DNA of 34,626 nt from Caulobacteraceae bacterium (GTDB taxonomy: Bacteria > Pseudomonadota > Alphaproteobacteria > Caulobacterales > Caulobacteraceae), in contig JANXUA010000142.1 in NCBI GenBank assembly GCA_025352085.1, positions 1-34,626 on the forward strand, written 5' to 3'. The notes below the pieces were generated by a model. The model saw only the letters and a list, made by a program, of their open reading frames with translations. It was not told where the DNA came from and did no database searches. Each line of letters opens with the position of its first letter. The stretch's first letter is position 1. The position numbers and the translations under genes are program-made. Below are positions 6,722 to 15,677 of this stretch, piece by piece.

Positions 6722-7750
6722 ATGACCATCTCAGAGACCCCCAAACTTGTGCGCGCCCTGCAAGGCGATATTTTTGAGCGACCGCCGGTGTGGTTCATGC
6801 GCCAAGCCGGTCGATCCCTGCCGGAATATCACGAGCTGCGCGCCCAAGCGCCGGACTTCATCGCCTTTTGCCATAATCCGGAAATGGCCGCCGAGGCGAC
6901 CCTGCAGCCGATGCGCCGTTTCGCCTTTGACGCCGCCATCGTTTTCGCCGACATCCTGCTTTTGCCGCGCGCTTTGGGGCAAGAGGTGTGGTTCGAGACC
7001 GGAGAGGGCCCGCGTCTGGGCGCCTTGCCTTCGCTGGAGGCCCTGGAGGGCGAAATCGGCGCATCGACCGGCAGGCTTTCGTCCGTCGGCGAGACGCTGC
7101 AGCGGGTGCGCGAGGTCCTTGAACCGGAGCGGACTTTGATCGGTTTCGCCGGCGGGCCGTGGACAGTGGCGACCTATATGATTGAAGGTCGTGGCGGCGA
7201 GCGCGCGGCGGCGCGGACCCGCGCGGTGGAGGATCCACGGATGGTGGATCGTCTGATCGCCATTCTTGTGGAAGCCACCGCCCACTATCTGGTCATGCAG
7301 GTCCGCACCGGCGCGCAGGTTCTGCAGATCTTTGAATCCTGGGCCGAAAATCTCGCCGAAGACGACTTTGATCGCCTGGTGACCCAGCCGCACGCCCGTC
7401 TGATCGCACGTTTGCGCGCGCTTGGCGTCGATACGCCGGTGATCGGCTTTCCGCGCGGCGCGGGGGCCTTGGTGGAGGGCTATGCAACGGCCGCGGGGGT
7501 GCGGGGGGTCGGTCTGGATGTCCAGGCGCCGGCGGCGCTAGGGCGGCGATTGCAATCGCATGTGACCATCCAGGGCGCTCTGGACCCCATCCTCCTGAGA
7601 GCCGGCGGCGCGGCGCTCGATCGGCGGATCGACACCCTGATCGAGCAGTGGAGCGCCGGACCGTATATCTTCAACCTCGGCCATGGCGTCCTCCCCGATA
7701 CGCCGGTGGCCCACATTACCCAGGCCGTGAAGCGCGTGACCGGTCGATGA
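6722..7750 (+). CDS. hemE: Uroporphyrinogen decarboxylase
   Basis: 342 aa. Converts uroporphyrinogen III to coproporphyrinogen III in haem synthesis. Family signatures are PVWFMRQAGRSLPEY (residues about 22-36, with the substrate-binding arginines) and IGFAGGPWTVATYM in the middle; the C-terminal FNLGHGVLPDTPV is also typical. The ATG at 6722 is preceded by TAAGG at a good distance. The frame stays open upstream to 6563, but that part lies in the origin and has no family similarity. Right border of the origin, as in Caulobacter, and start of the hemE-hemH-hemJ operon. Confidence 0.97.
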   Translation: MTISETPKLVRALQGDIFERPPVWFMRQAGRSLPEYHELRAQAPDFIAFCHNPEMAAEATLQPMRRFAFDAAIVFADILLLPRALGQEVWFETGEGPRLGALPSLEALEGEIGASTGRLSSVGETLQRVREVLEPERTLIGFAGGPWTVATYMIEGRGGERAAARTRAVEDPRMVDRLIAILVEATAHYLVMQVRTGAQVLQIFESWAENLAEDDFDRLVTQPHARLIARLRALGVDTPVIGFPRGAGALVEGYATAAGVRGVGLDVQAPAALGRRLQSHVTIQGALDPILLRAGGAALDRRIDTLIEQWSAGPYIFNLGHGVLPDTPVAHITQAVKRVTGR

Positions 7751-8856
7751 GTGACGCCGGGCCCCCAAAAACGCCTAGAGTCGCCGTCGTCCTCTTCAAC
7801 CTCGGCGGTCCGGACGGCCCAAAGGCGGTCAGGCCGTTTCTGGAGAACCTGTTCTCCGATCCGGCGATCATTGGCGCGCCGTGGATCATCCGCCGACCGC
7901 TGGCGGCCCTGATCGCCCGTCTGCGGGCGCGCTCGGCCATCGCCAACTACGCCGTCATGGGCGGCGGTTCGCCGATCCTTGGCCAGACCTTCCAGCAAGC
8001 CGAGGCGCTGCGCGCACGGCTCGCCGCCGACCGGCCGGACGCCCAGATCAAGGTCTTCGTCGCCATGCGCTATTGGAACCCGACGACCGAGGAGACCGCC
8101 CGCGCGGTCGAAGCCTTCGCGCCCGATGAGATCGTGCTGACGCCGCTTTATCCGCAGTTTTCGACGACGACGACGGCCTCGTCGTTCAAAGCGTGGCGCG
8201 GCGCCTACAAAGGAACCAGCGTCAGCCGGGCGATCTGCTGCTGGCATGACAACGCCGGCCTGATCGAGGGGCACGCCCATCAGATCGAGCGCACGTGGGA
8301 AGCGGCGGGTCGACCGAAGGTGCGGCTGCTGTTTTCGGCCCACGGCCTACCGGAAAAGATCGCCGCCGACGGCGATCCCTACCAATGGCAGATCGAACAG
8401 ATGTCGGCGAGGATCGCGATGCGCCTTGGCGACGGCTGGGATTGGAAGATCTGCTATCAGAGCCGCGTGGGCCCGTTGAAATGGCTCGGCCCTTCGACGC
8501 CGGACGCCATCGCCGAGGCTGGGCGGGAGGGCCTGGGCGTCCTGATCGATCCGATCGCCTTTGTCTCCGAACACATCGAAACCCTGGTCGAACTCGATCG
8601 CGACTACGCCAACCTGGCGCGCGCGGCCAACGTGCCGATCTATCTGCGCGCGCCGGTGGTAGGGGTCTCGGCGCCGTTCATCGATGGGCTCGCCGGCGCC
8701 GTTCAAAAGGCTGTGGCGCGCGGCGGCGTCGGCCCGGACGGCGCGCTTTGCCCGGCCAACCTCACCCGCTGCGGCGCGACGGGATTCGAGAATATCCCTC
8801 CCCTTTATGGGGACGGTGGATTGGCGTGCAGCGCCAAGACGGGTGGGGAAGTGTGA
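7747..8856 (+). CDS. hemH: Ferrochelatase with a repeat-encoded C-terminus
   Basis: 369 aa. Inserts ferrous iron into protoporphyrin IX. VVLFNLGGPDGP opens the protein, LLFSAHGLPEKI holds the active-site His, and YQSRVGPLKWLGPST is the second core motif. The ATG overlaps the hemE stop (ATGA). The tail has Cys335-x6-Cys342, resembling the cysteines that bind a [2Fe-2S] cluster in Caulobacter ferrochelatase, but the expected third Cys two residues further on is not there (Thr345 occupies it); the next Cys is 361. Residues 350-369 are encoded inside a dispersed intergenic repeat, so the native tail may have been replaced. Confidence 0.94.
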   Translation: MSDAGPPKTPRVAVVLFNLGGPDGPKAVRPFLENLFSDPAIIGAPWIIRRPLAALIARLRARSAIANYAVMGGGSPILGQTFQQAEALRARLAADRPDAQIKVFVAMRYWNPTTEETARAVEAFAPDEIVLTPLYPQFSTTTTASSFKAWRGAYKGTSVSRAICCWHDNAGLIEGHAHQIERTWEAAGRPKVRLLFSAHGLPEKIAADGDPYQWQIEQMSARIAMRLGDGWDWKICYQSRVGPLKWLGPSTPDAIAEAGREGLGVLIDPIAFVSEHIETLVELDRDYANLARAANVPIYLRAPVVGVSAPFIDGLAGAVQKAVARGGVGPDGALCPANLTRCGATGFENIPPLYGDGGLACSAKTGGEV

Positions 8857-8937
8857 TGACAAACACCAACATCGCGAATCCGGCCAAGAACCCCACCCCG
8901 GTCGCTCACGCGACTCGCCCTCCCCAGGAGGGGAGGG
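8795..8937. repeat. Multi-hairpin intergenic repeat overlapping the hemH 3' end
   Basis: It begins TCCCTCCCC (8795-8803) and ends GGGGAGGGA, an inverted pair. Inside are TTGGCG/CGCCAA (8821-8837), GTCGC/GCGAC (about 8901-8914), CCCTCCCC/GGGGAGGG (8918-8937) and a GGGTGGGG...CCCCACCCC pair. The composition is like the C- and G-rich elements near 3.2, 22.3 and 23.6 kb. The hemH stop (8854-8856) lies inside it, and it fills most of the gap before hemJ. Confidence 0.75.
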
Positions 8938-8992
8938 AAAAGGCTGGCGTTGGGACGTCGGAGCCCATGCGGTCCGAGAAGGCGTCGCCACT

Positions 8993-9427
8993 ATGATGTT
9001 TCGCGTCCTGCTCGGCCTGCACATTCTGGCGGTGATCGCCTGGATGGCCGGCCTGCTCTATCTGCCGCGCCTGTTCGCCTATCACACCCGCGCCGCGGTC
9101 GGCTCGGAGATGGACGAAACCTTCAAGGTGATGGAAACCAAGCTTCTGCGCATCATCATGAACCCGGCCATGTTCGCCGTGGTGATTTTGGGCGGCCTGC
9201 TCGTCTGGCAAGACGGCGTCCGCACCCTTGAAACGCCGTGGATGATCACCAAGCTATGCGGCGTGGTCTTCCTGCTCAGCTGGCATCACTACCTCGCCCG
9301 CGCCCGAAAAGCTCTCGCCGCCGGCCGTCGCGACCGCTCCGAACGCTTCTGGCGCATGACCAACGAACTGCCGTTCCTGGCCGCGATCGTGATCGTGCTG
9401 TCGGTGACGACCAAGTTCGGGGGGTGA
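8993..9427 (+). CDS. hemJ: Protoporphyrinogen IX oxidase HemJ
   Basis: 144 aa membrane protein with four predicted membrane segments, in the HemJ/CopD-like family. HemJ oxidises protoporphyrinogen IX to protoporphyrin IX, the step before ferrochelatase, in bacteria without HemG or HemY. Conserved features are the N-terminal LHILAVIAWMAGLLYLPRLF with its His, METKLLRIIMNPA in the first loop, and SWHHYLARARK. ATG start at 8993, or 8996, since two ATGs are adjacent; GAAGG lies upstream. Last gene of the haem operon; 136 bp of repeat DNA separates it from hemH. Confidence 0.93.
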   Translation: MMFRVLLGLHILAVIAWMAGLLYLPRLFAYHTRAAVGSEMDETFKVMETKLLRIIMNPAMFAVVILGGLLVWQDGVRTLETPWMITKLCGVVFLLSWHHYLARARKALAAGRRDRSERFWRMTNELPFLAAIVIVLSVTTKFGG

Positions 9428-9790
9428 TTTTTGATCGAGCTTCCCGCAGCGTATTTGACATCGTGTCGTGCTCGGTTTGCCTTGGCTATCGTTCGTCCTT
9501 TGGCCAGTTTCGATGGTCGAAGCCAACGATCTTTGATACTATGGTATACAAGATCATCATTGGAGCGATGGCGACAAAGGCCGTCATAGCTACGGAGATA
9601 TCTGTAGCGAGATGAGAACCGACATATGGGGTAAGAAGTTAGGCTGGCGAAACCAAGAAAAGCAAAGACAGTTGCGGATTTAGAACTACCAAGCGGAGTA
9701 AGAAAATGCTGGGGATGACGCATATAACGGCGATCAATCCTTAGAGAGCTTGACCGGCGGACGTTTTCGAGAGTCGACGGCTGAGCGGTT
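9428..9790. other. AT-richer spacer between hemJ and parE with no recognised gene
   Basis: Base composition falls below that of the neighbouring genes. No open frame here has convincing coding character: a 144-codon frame on the minus strand (9289-9723) runs back through hemJ antisense, and short plus-strand frames have no ribosome-binding site. Together with the ParDE cassette it looks like inserted or decayed accessory DNA between two conserved genes. Confidence 0.5.
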
Positions 9791-10096
9791 TCATTCGTCC
9801 CTCAGGATGGCTTCGAAGTCTTGGCCGCCATAAAAAATTCCGACCACATATGTCGCGGTTTCCTCAACGACGAAGGCGATCGTCACCCGTTTGCGAAACC
9901 CGATCGTTCGAAACCCGGGCAGAATATCGTCGCGAGCAACCCCACGGTGCGGGAAGGTCCGCAGGCTATCGAGTTGATCGAGAATGGCGTCATTGAACCG
10001 TAACGCGATCTTGGGTGACGCCGCCTCGGCAATATAGTCGTAGAGGCCGTCGAGCTGCGCCTGCGCCTCGGGCGAAACAATTATCGCGTTGCTCAC
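9791..10096 (-). CDS. parE: RelE/ParE-family toxin
   Basis: 101 aa, typical ParE length. The pattern IIVSPEAQAQLDGLYDYIAEAASPKIALRFNDAILDQL (seen as VSPEAQAQLDGLYDYI and RFNDAILDQLDSL), then FPHRGVARDD, RTIGFRKRVTIAFVV and VVGIFYGGQDFEAIL, is characteristic of ParE. ParE toxins usually poison DNA gyrase, whereas RelE-like relatives cut mRNA; the ParE form and its ParD partner favour the former. The start overlaps the antitoxin stop (ATGA), giving one bicistronic transcript. It faces hemJ across an AT-richer spacer. Confidence 0.9.
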   Translation of the reverse strand: MSNAIIVSPEAQAQLDGLYDYIAEAASPKIALRFNDAILDQLDSLRTFPHRGVARDDILPGFRTIGFRKRVTIAFVVEETATYVVGIFYGGQDFEAILRDE

Positions 10097-10380
10097 GCGG
10101 CGTCGGTCTTGGCTAACCGCGCGGCGTGACGCTCGGCCAGCGCCGCGCGGGCGTCCGCCAAGCCGGCGCCGCGAGAGGGATCGGCTTTCAACGTGTTGTA
10201 CGCGGGGACCACCTCATTGCGCAGCCAGTGTTCAAGGGCTTTGTCGCGCGCTTGCAGGGCGCGAAGGCCGTCCCGAATGACCTCGCTATCGGTGGCGTAT
10301 TCGCCCGATGCGACCTTGGCGCGCACCTGGTCGGCCATTTCGTTGGGCAGGGTGACGCTGAATTGCTGGGTGGTTCGCAT
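10093..10380 (-). CDS. parD: ParD-family antitoxin
   Basis: 95 aa. The N-terminal half, TTQQFSVTLPNEMADQVRAKV followed by GEYATDSEVIRDGLRAL, is a ribbon-helix-helix DNA-binding domain of the ParD/CopG type; the C-terminal half, rich in Ala and charged residues, would wrap the toxin. ATG at 10380 with GGAGG upstream. As in most such modules the antitoxin gene comes first, and the antitoxin should repress its own promoter through the palindrome at 10400-10416. Confidence 0.9.
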   Translation of the reverse strand: MRTTQQFSVTLPNEMADQVRAKVASGEYATDSEVIRDGLRALQARDKALEHWLRNEVVPAYNTLKADPSRGAGLADARAALAERHAARLAKTDAA

Positions 10381-10399
10381 TGCGGGCCTCCGTCATGGA

Positions 10400-10433
10400 G
10401 TAGGATTTAATCCTACGTCGATCAGGTTTTCAA
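10400..10433 (-). promoter_or_regulatory. parDE promoter and palindromic operator
   Basis: On the minus strand TTGAAA (10433-10428) and TTAAAT (10410-10405) are separated by exactly 17 bp and read toward parD, 25 bp from its ATG. The -10 lies in the near-perfect palindrome GTAGGATTTAATCCTAC (10400-10416), a natural site for the ParD ribbon-helix-helix dimer, so binding would block polymerase. Confidence 0.7.
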
Positions 10434-10707
10434 GAGTCGCATGGCCCGTCTGTCCGCTCACCCAACCCAACCCTTGACCTTCGGCGCCCTTTGTGGTTCC
10501 GCTATCGGCATCGTGTGGCGCGTCTCAATGCGCCGTGTGATCCCCGCCTCTTAAGAACCGCGCCACCATTGCGAAGGGCGATGCGCGGTTCTCCCCCGAA
10601 TTCACCATAGGCTTCGCGGTTCGCTTCGGATCGCCCAAGCCGTCACCAGATCGATCCGATCGGACCCTTGGGTCCCGGTTTCCCATTTTCAAGAGAACAA
10701 CAGAACT

Positions 10708-12099
10708 ATGTCAGATACCCTGGATATCGAGACGGACCCCACGTCCGAGACCCCGAACCTTGAGGCCGAAGGCGACGCCGGCGGCGAGCCTTCCGAACCA
10801 ACCGAAGCGGGCAAGACGGTCCTGGCCATGGGCCTCACCCGCATGTCCCTTCAGGAATTGAAGGAAAAATCCCCCGCCGACCTGCTGGCCTTCGCCGAAC
10901 AGTTCGACATCGAAAACGCGAACGCCATGCGCAAGCAGGACATGATGTTCGCCATCCTCAAGGCCTCGGCCGAAGAAGGCGTCGAGGTCTTCGGTTCGGG
11001 CACCCTGGAAGTCGTGCAGGACGGCTTCGGTTTCCTGCGCAGCCCGGAAGCCAACTATCTGCCCGGCCCCGACGACATCTACGTCAGCCCCTCGCAGATC
11101 CGCAAATTCGGCCTGCGCACCGGTGACACCGTCGACGGCGGCATCCGCGGCCCGCGCGAGGGCGAGCGCTATTTCGCTCTCACCAAGGTCGACCTGGTCA
11201 ATTTCGAGAACCCGGAAAACGTCCGCCACAAGGTGCACTTCGACAACCTTACCCCGCTTTATCCCGAAGAGCGGATGACCATGGAGATCGAGGATCCGAC
11301 CCTGAAAGACCGCTCCGGCCGGGTGATCGACATCGTCGCCCCGCTCGGCAAGGGCCAGCGCTGCCTGATCGTCGCCCCGCCGCGCGTCGGTAAGACGGTG
11401 ATGTTGCAGAACATCGCCAAGTCGATCGCCGCCAATCATCCGGAATCGTATCTGATCGTGCTGCTGATCGACGAACGGCCCGAGGAAGTCACCGACATGC
11501 AGCGCACCGTGCGCGGCGAGGTGATCTCATCGACCTTTGACGAACCGGCCGTTCGTCACGTCCAGGTCGCCGAAATGGTGATCGAAAAGGCCAAGCGCCT
11601 GGTCGAACACAAGCGCGACGTGGTCATCCTGCTGGACTCGGTCACGCGTCTGGGCCGCGCCTACAACACCACCGTTCCGTCGTCGGGCAAGGTGCTGACC
11701 GGCGGCGTCGACGCCAACGCCCTGCAAAAGCCCAAACGCTTCTTCGGCGCGGCGCGCAATATCGAGGAAGGCGGCTCGCTGACCATCATCGCCACGGCCC
11801 TGATCGACACCGGCAGCCGCATGGATGAAGTCATCTTCGAAGAGTTCAAGGGCACGGGCAATTCTGAAATCATTCTGGACCGCAAGGTCGCCGACAAGCG
11901 CATCTTCCCGGCGATCGATGTGCTGAAATCGGGCACCCGCAAGGAAGAGTTGATCACGCCGAAGGATCAGCTGCAGAAAACCTTCGTCCTGCGCCGGATC
12001 CTCAACCCGATGGGTCCGCAGGACGCCATCGAGTTCCTGCTCGACAAGCTCAAAAACGCGAAGAATAATGCCGACTTCTTCCAATCGATGAACACCTGA
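10708..12099 (+). CDS. rho: Transcription termination factor Rho
   Basis: 463 aa. Hexameric RNA helicase that ends transcription of untranslated RNA. It has an acidic N-terminal extension of about 35 residues beyond E. coli Rho, then the N-terminal domain ([21 protein letters not shown]), the RNA-binding cold-shock-like domain ([27 protein letters not shown], seen in GFGFLRSPE and [19 protein letters not shown]) and the ATPase domain. Walker A is APPRVGKT with Lys229; [15 protein letters not shown] is Walker B and the following loop. Rho follows the haem genes in Caulobacter too. A 327-bp leader separates it from parD and holds the parDE control region; no clear rho promoter was identified. 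Confidence 0.97.
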   Translation: MSDTLDIETDPTSETPNLEAEGDAGGEPSEPTEAGKTVLAMGLTRMSLQELKEKSPADLLAFAEQFDIENANAMRKQDMMFAILKASAEEGVEVFGSGTLEVVQDGFGFLRSPEANYLPGPDDIYVSPSQIRKFGLRTGDTVDGGIRGPREGERYFALTKVDLVNFENPENVRHKVHFDNLTPLYPEERMTMEIEDPTLKDRSGRVIDIVAPLGKGQRCLIVAPPRVGKTVMLQNIAKSIAANHPESYLIVLLIDERPEEVTDMQRTVRGEVISSTFDEPAVRHVQVAEMVIEKAKRLVEHKRDVVILLDSVTRLGRAYNTTVPSSGKVLTGGVDANALQKPKRFFGAARNIEEGGSLTIIATALIDTGSRMDEVIFEEFKGTGNSEIILDRKVADKRIFPAIDVLKSGTRKEELITPKDQLQKTFVLRRILNPMGPQDAIEFLLDKLKNAKNNADFFQSMNT

Positions 12100-12119
12100 C
12101 GCCGATAATCCTCGTCAGG
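12095..12119. repeat. Inverted repeat at the rho stop codon
   Basis: CCTGACG (12095-12101, containing the rho TGA) pairs exactly with CGTCAGG (12113-12119) across an 11-base loop. No T-run follows. It may be a weak terminator or may modulate translation of the next gene; chance is also possible for a 7-bp stem. Confidence 0.4.
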
Positions 12120-12135
12120 CGGCGAGGATGTGGCG

Positions 12136-12384
12136 ATGAAGGTGAAGCTCGAGGTCGACTGCACGCCGGCCGAGGCGCGCTCGTTTCTTGGCCTGCCGGA
12201 TGTCGAGGCGCTCAACAAACACATCGTTGACGAGATGAAGTCGCGCATCGACGCCGGCGTCGCCATGGTCGCGCCCGAAGAATTGATGAAATCATGGATG
12301 AGTCTCGGCGGTCAGGCGACGGAACAGTTTCGCAAGCTGATGACCGCGGCGATGGCGGCCGGCGGCGCCAACAGGCCGGGATGA
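12136..12384 (+). CDS. DUF6489-family small protein
   Basis: 82 aa, soluble, no signal peptide. The opening MKVKLEVDCTPAEARSFLGLPDV and the repeated Met/Lys-rich helices are recognisable as the conserved alphaproteobacterial family DUF6489, of unknown function. I chose the ATG at 12136 because GAGG lies 8 bases upstream; a GTG two codons earlier (12130) is possible. Its stop overlaps the mnmE start (ATGA), so the two are translated together. Its constant place before mnmE suggests co-expression with the tRNA-modification genes but shows no function. Confidence 0.8.
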   Translation: MKVKLEVDCTPAEARSFLGLPDVEALNKHIVDEMKSRIDAGVAMVAPEELMKSWMSLGGQATEQFRKLMTAAMAAGGANRPG

Positions 12385-13721
12385 CCGACACCATCTTCGC
12401 CCTGGCCACGGCGCCGGGGCGCGGCGCGGTAGCGGTCATCCGCCTGTCGGGACCCGGGGCCGGCGCGGCTCTGGACGCTCTGGCCGGAAGGCGGCCCAAG
12501 GCCCGTCAGGCGACGGTTCGGCGGCTGCGCGATCCCGCCGGCGACGTGCTCGACCAGGCCCTGGTTCTGTGGTTCCCCGCGCCTGACAGCTACACCGGCG
12601 AGGATTGCGTGGAGTTGCATCTGCATGGCGGGGCCGCCGTCATCGACGGCGTGACCCGCGTTTTGCTCGCTCTGGGCCTGCGGCTGGCGGCCCCCGGCGA
12701 ATTCACCCGTCGCGCGTTCGAGAACGGCAAGCTTGATCTGGGCCAGGCCGAAGCGGTCGCCGATCTGATCGACGCCGAGACGCAGCGCCAGGCGCGCCAG
12801 GCGATCGATCAGCTGGGCGGCGCCCTGACCCGCCGGCACGAAGCTTGGCGCGCGGGTCTGGTCGAAGCCCTGGCGCGGTTGGAGGCCGCCGTCGATTTTC
12901 CCGACGAAGACCTGCCGGACGATGCGCTGAGCGCGGTGCGTGGGCTGCTGCACGGGCTGCGCGGCGCTCTGGACGAAGCCCTCGCCGAAGCCGGTCGCGG
13001 CCTGCGCGTGCGCGAGGGCTACCGGGTGGCCGTCATCGGCGCCCCGAACGCCGGGAAAAGCAGTCTATTCAACGCGCTAGCAGGCCACGACGGGGCCATT
13101 GTCACCGCGACGCCGGGGACCACGCGCGACGTGATCGAGGCCCATCTGACCCTGGCGGGCTACCGGATTCTGCTGGCCGATACGGCCGGTCTGCGCGCTG
13201 CCCAGGACGCCATTGAGGCCGAAGGCGTCCGCCGCGCGCGCGCCTGGGCCGAGGGCGCGGATCTGCGCCTTTGGGTCGTTGATCAGGGTACGGACGATGG
13301 CGCCTGGCGCGAGGCGTCGGCCCTCGCGCGCGCCGGCGACGTGTGCGTGTTCAACAAGATCGATCTGCCGCCCGGGCGCGACGCGGTGGCGGTTCGAGAG
13401 GCGGCGGCGACGCTTGGATTGCCGCTGATCGCGCTGTCGGTGACCGCGCAGGGCGCCCGGCCGGTTCTGGATGAACTGACGCGGCGGGTCGTTCGCGATT
13501 CCGCCGGCGCCGAATTTCCGGCCGCCACCCGCGCGCGCCACGTCGAGCAGCTGCAATCGGCGCGCGCCTGCCTGGATCGGGCCATCGCGCAATTGTCCGA
13601 CCTCGAATTGGCCGCCGAGGACGTCCGCCTCGCCGCGCGGGCGCTGGAGCGGGTGACCGGGCGGGTCGGCGTCGATGACGTGCTCGACGGCCTGTTCGCC
13701 AGGTTCTGTATCGGCAAATAG
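12381..13721 (+). CDS. mnmE: tRNA uridine-5-carboxymethylaminomethyl modification GTPase
   Basis: 446 aa. Works with MnmG to modify U34 of several tRNAs. Order of domains: an N-terminal folate-binding domain (TIFALATAPGRGAVAVIRLSG, shown as TIFALATAPGRGA, and PGEFTRRAFENGKLDL), a helical domain interrupted by a Ras-like G domain (IGAPNAGKSSLFNAL; DTAGLR; NKID) and the terminal CIGK whose Cys is conserved. The invariant VDFPDED precedes the G domain. It starts within the DUF6489 stop. The next gene, mnmG, encodes its partner enzyme. Confidence 0.97.
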   Translation: MTDTIFALATAPGRGAVAVIRLSGPGAGAALDALAGRRPKARQATVRRLRDPAGDVLDQALVLWFPAPDSYTGEDCVELHLHGGAAVIDGVTRVLLALGLRLAAPGEFTRRAFENGKLDLGQAEAVADLIDAETQRQARQAIDQLGGALTRRHEAWRAGLVEALARLEAAVDFPDEDLPDDALSAVRGLLHGLRGALDEALAEAGRGLRVREGYRVAVIGAPNAGKSSLFNALAGHDGAIVTATPGTTRDVIEAHLTLAGYRILLADTAGLRAAQDAIEAEGVRRARAWAEGADLRLWVVDQGTDDGAWREASALARAGDVCVFNKIDLPPGRDAVAVREAAATLGLPLIALSVTAQGARPVLDELTRRVVRDSAGAEFPAATRARHVEQLQSARACLDRAIAQLSDLELAAEDVRLAARALERVTGRVGVDDVLDGLFARFCIGK

Positions 13722-13722
13722 C

Positions 13723-13738
13723 TGTTTCACGTGAAACA
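13723..13738. promoter_or_regulatory. parS centromere site 1 (mnmE/mnmG junction)
   Basis: TGTTTCACGTGAAACA is a perfect 16-bp palindrome and a perfect parS consensus (TGTTNCACGTGAAACA). ParB binds such sites, spreads and, with ParA, segregates the origin. It begins 1 bp after the mnmE stop codon, about 7.2 kb from the origin and 2.6 kb upstream of parA. Confidence 0.95.
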
Positions 13739-13811
13739 CGCGGTCGCGCCCGCCTCGACCGCGCGTCCTGCCCGCGCTATACCCCCCGCTCATCGGCCGG
13801 AACCTTCTGAC

Positions 13812-15677
13812 TTGACCCCCTCAACGCGCACAGTCTGGGACGTGATCGTCATCGGCGGCGGGCACGCTGGATGCGAGGCCGCGGCCGCGTCGGCGCGGGT
13901 CGGCGCGCGCACGCTTCTGCTCACGCACAAGCTCGAAACCATCGGTGAGATGTCGTGCAATCCGGCCATCGGCGGTCTGGGCAAGGGCCATTTGGTGCGC
14001 GAGATCGACGCCATGGATGGCGTGATGGGCCGCGCCGCCGACCGGTCCGGCATTCAGTTTCGCATGCTCAACGCCTCGCGCGGTCCGGCGGTCCGGGGCC
14101 CCCGGGCGCAGATCGATCGGGCCCTCTATCGCAAGGCGATGTTCGATCTCCTCGCCGCCCAACCGGGCCTTGAGATGCGCGCCGAGGCGGTCGAGGACCT
14201 GCTGGTGGAGGAGGGCCGCGTCGTCGGCGTCGTCGGCGCGACGGGGCCCCACTACCGGTCGGCGGCCGTGGTCCTGACCACCGGCACCTTCCTCAACGGC
14301 GTCATTCACCGCGGCGACGAGCGGATTGCGGCGGGTCGCGCCGGCGATGCGCCGTCTATCGGCCTTGCCCAGCGCCTCTATGGTCTTGGGCTCGATATGG
14401 GCCGCCTCAAGACCGGCACGCCGCCGCGCCTGGATGGCCGCACCATCGACTGGGCGAGTCTCTCGATGCAGCACGGCGACACGCCGCCGATCCCGTTTTC
14501 CTTCCTGACCGAGAAAATCACCTCGCCGCAGATCGCCTGCGGGGTGACGGCGACGACGGCGCGGACGCACGCGATCATCGGCGCGCGCCTGTCCGAATCG
14601 GCGGTCTATGGCGGTCGGCTGGCCGGGCGCGGCCCGCGCTATTGCCCGTCGATCGAGGACAAGGTGGTGCGGTTCGCCGATCGCGACAGCCATCAGATCT
14701 TCCTCGAACCGGAAGGCCTCGACGATCCGACTGTTTATCCCAACGGCATATCGACCTCGGTGTCAGCGGCGACGCAGGATGCGTTCCTGCGCACCATTCC
14801 GGGTCTTGATCGCGTCGAGGTGATCCGCCACGGCTACGCCATCGAATACGACTATGTCGACCCGCGCGCGCTTGACCCGAGCCTTGGCGTCAAGCGGCTG
14901 GCCGGGCTCTATCTCGCCGGTCAGATCAACGGGACCACCGGCTATGAAGAAGCCGCCGCTCAGGGCCTGATGGCCGGCCTGAACGCCGCCCGCGCCGCCG
15001 GCGGCCGGGATCCGGTCACTTTGGGCCGCGACCAGGCTTATATCGGGGTGATGATCGACGATCTGGTGACGCGCGGCGTGACCGAGCCCTATCGCATGTT
15101 CACCAGCCGGGCGGAGTTTCGCCTGCGCCTGCGCGCCGACAACGCCGATCAGCGCTTGACCAGCCTCGCCGAGGGCTTCGGTTGCGTCGGGCCTGAGCGC
15201 GCCGGCGCCTGGACGACCAAGGCGATAGCCCTGGCGAACGTGCGGGCCGAGGCGGCGCGCCTGACCCTCACCCCCAATGCGGCGGCGAAGGCGGGGCTGA
15301 AGGTCGGCGCCGACGGCCAAAGGCGCAATCTGGTGCAGTTGCTGGCCTTTCCGAGCATCAATTTCGCGGATCTGGCGGGGATCTGGCCGCAGATCGACGC
15401 CTGGCCGGGGTTTGCGCGCGAGCAGATCGAGATCGACGCGGCCTACAACGGCTATCTTGAGCGGCAGGACGCCGATGTCGCCCTGTTCCAGCGCGACGAA
15501 GGCCTCGCCCTCCCCGCCGACCTCGACTACGCGGCCATGGGCGGGCTGTCGAACGAGGTGCGCGAAAAGCTCAGCGCCGTGCGCCCGCGCACTCTGGGCC
15601 AGGCCGCCCGGATCGAGGGCGTGACGCCCGGCGCGATCACCGCCTTGTTATCGCATGTCCGCCGCCGCGCCGCTTGA
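13812..15677 (+). CDS. mnmG: tRNA uridine-5-carboxymethylaminomethyl modification enzyme, FAD-binding subunit
   Basis: About 621 aa, the normal family length. The FAD-dependent partner of MnmE. The Rossmann motif [14 protein letters not shown] begins about residue 11; [32 protein letters not shown] and [20 protein letters not shown] are diagnostic. The start is unusual. The frame is open back to a GTG at 13731, but this lies inside parS and would add about 27 residues unlike the family. The TTG at 13812 puts the start 7 codons before WDVIVIGG, as expected, with GGAA upstream. The last 23 bases overlap rsmG. Confidence 0.95.
   Translation: MTPSTRTVWDVIVIGGGHAGCEAAAASARVGARTLLLTHKLETIGEMSCNPAIGGLGKGHLVREIDAMDGVMGRAADRSGIQFRMLNASRGPAVRGPRAQIDRALYRKAMFDLLAAQPGLEMRAEAVEDLLVEEGRVVGVVGATGPHYRSAAVVLTTGTFLNGVIHRGDERIAAGRAGDAPSIGLAQRLYGLGLDMGRLKTGTPPRLDGRTIDWASLSMQHGDTPPIPFSFLTEKITSPQIACGVTATTARTHAIIGARLSESAVYGGRLAGRGPRYCPSIEDKVVRFADRDSHQIFLEPEGLDDPTVYPNGISTSVSAATQDAFLRTIPGLDRVEVIRHGYAIEYDYVDPRALDPSLGVKRLAGLYLAGQINGTTGYEEAAAQGLMAGLNAARAAGGRDPVTLGRDQAYIGVMIDDLVTRGVTEPYRMFTSRAEFRLRLRADNADQRLTSLAEGFGCVGPERAGAWTTKAIALANVRAEAARLTLTPNAAAKAGLKVGADGQRRNLVQLLAFPSINFADLAGIWPQIDAWPGFAREQIEIDAAYNGYLERQDADVALFQRDEGLALPADLDYAAMGGLSNEVREKLSAVRPRTLGQAARIEGVTPGAITALLSHVRRRAA

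Noticed and set aside
9289-9723. 144-codon minus-strand frame over hemJ and the AT-richer spacer
   Set aside because: Mostly antisense to hemJ, Ser/Arg-rich, and no start signal.
13731-13811. Upstream GTG start for mnmG
   Set aside because: It lies inside the parS palindrome, has no ribosome-binding site, and would add about 27 residues unlike the family; the TTG at 13812 fits the usual N-terminus.
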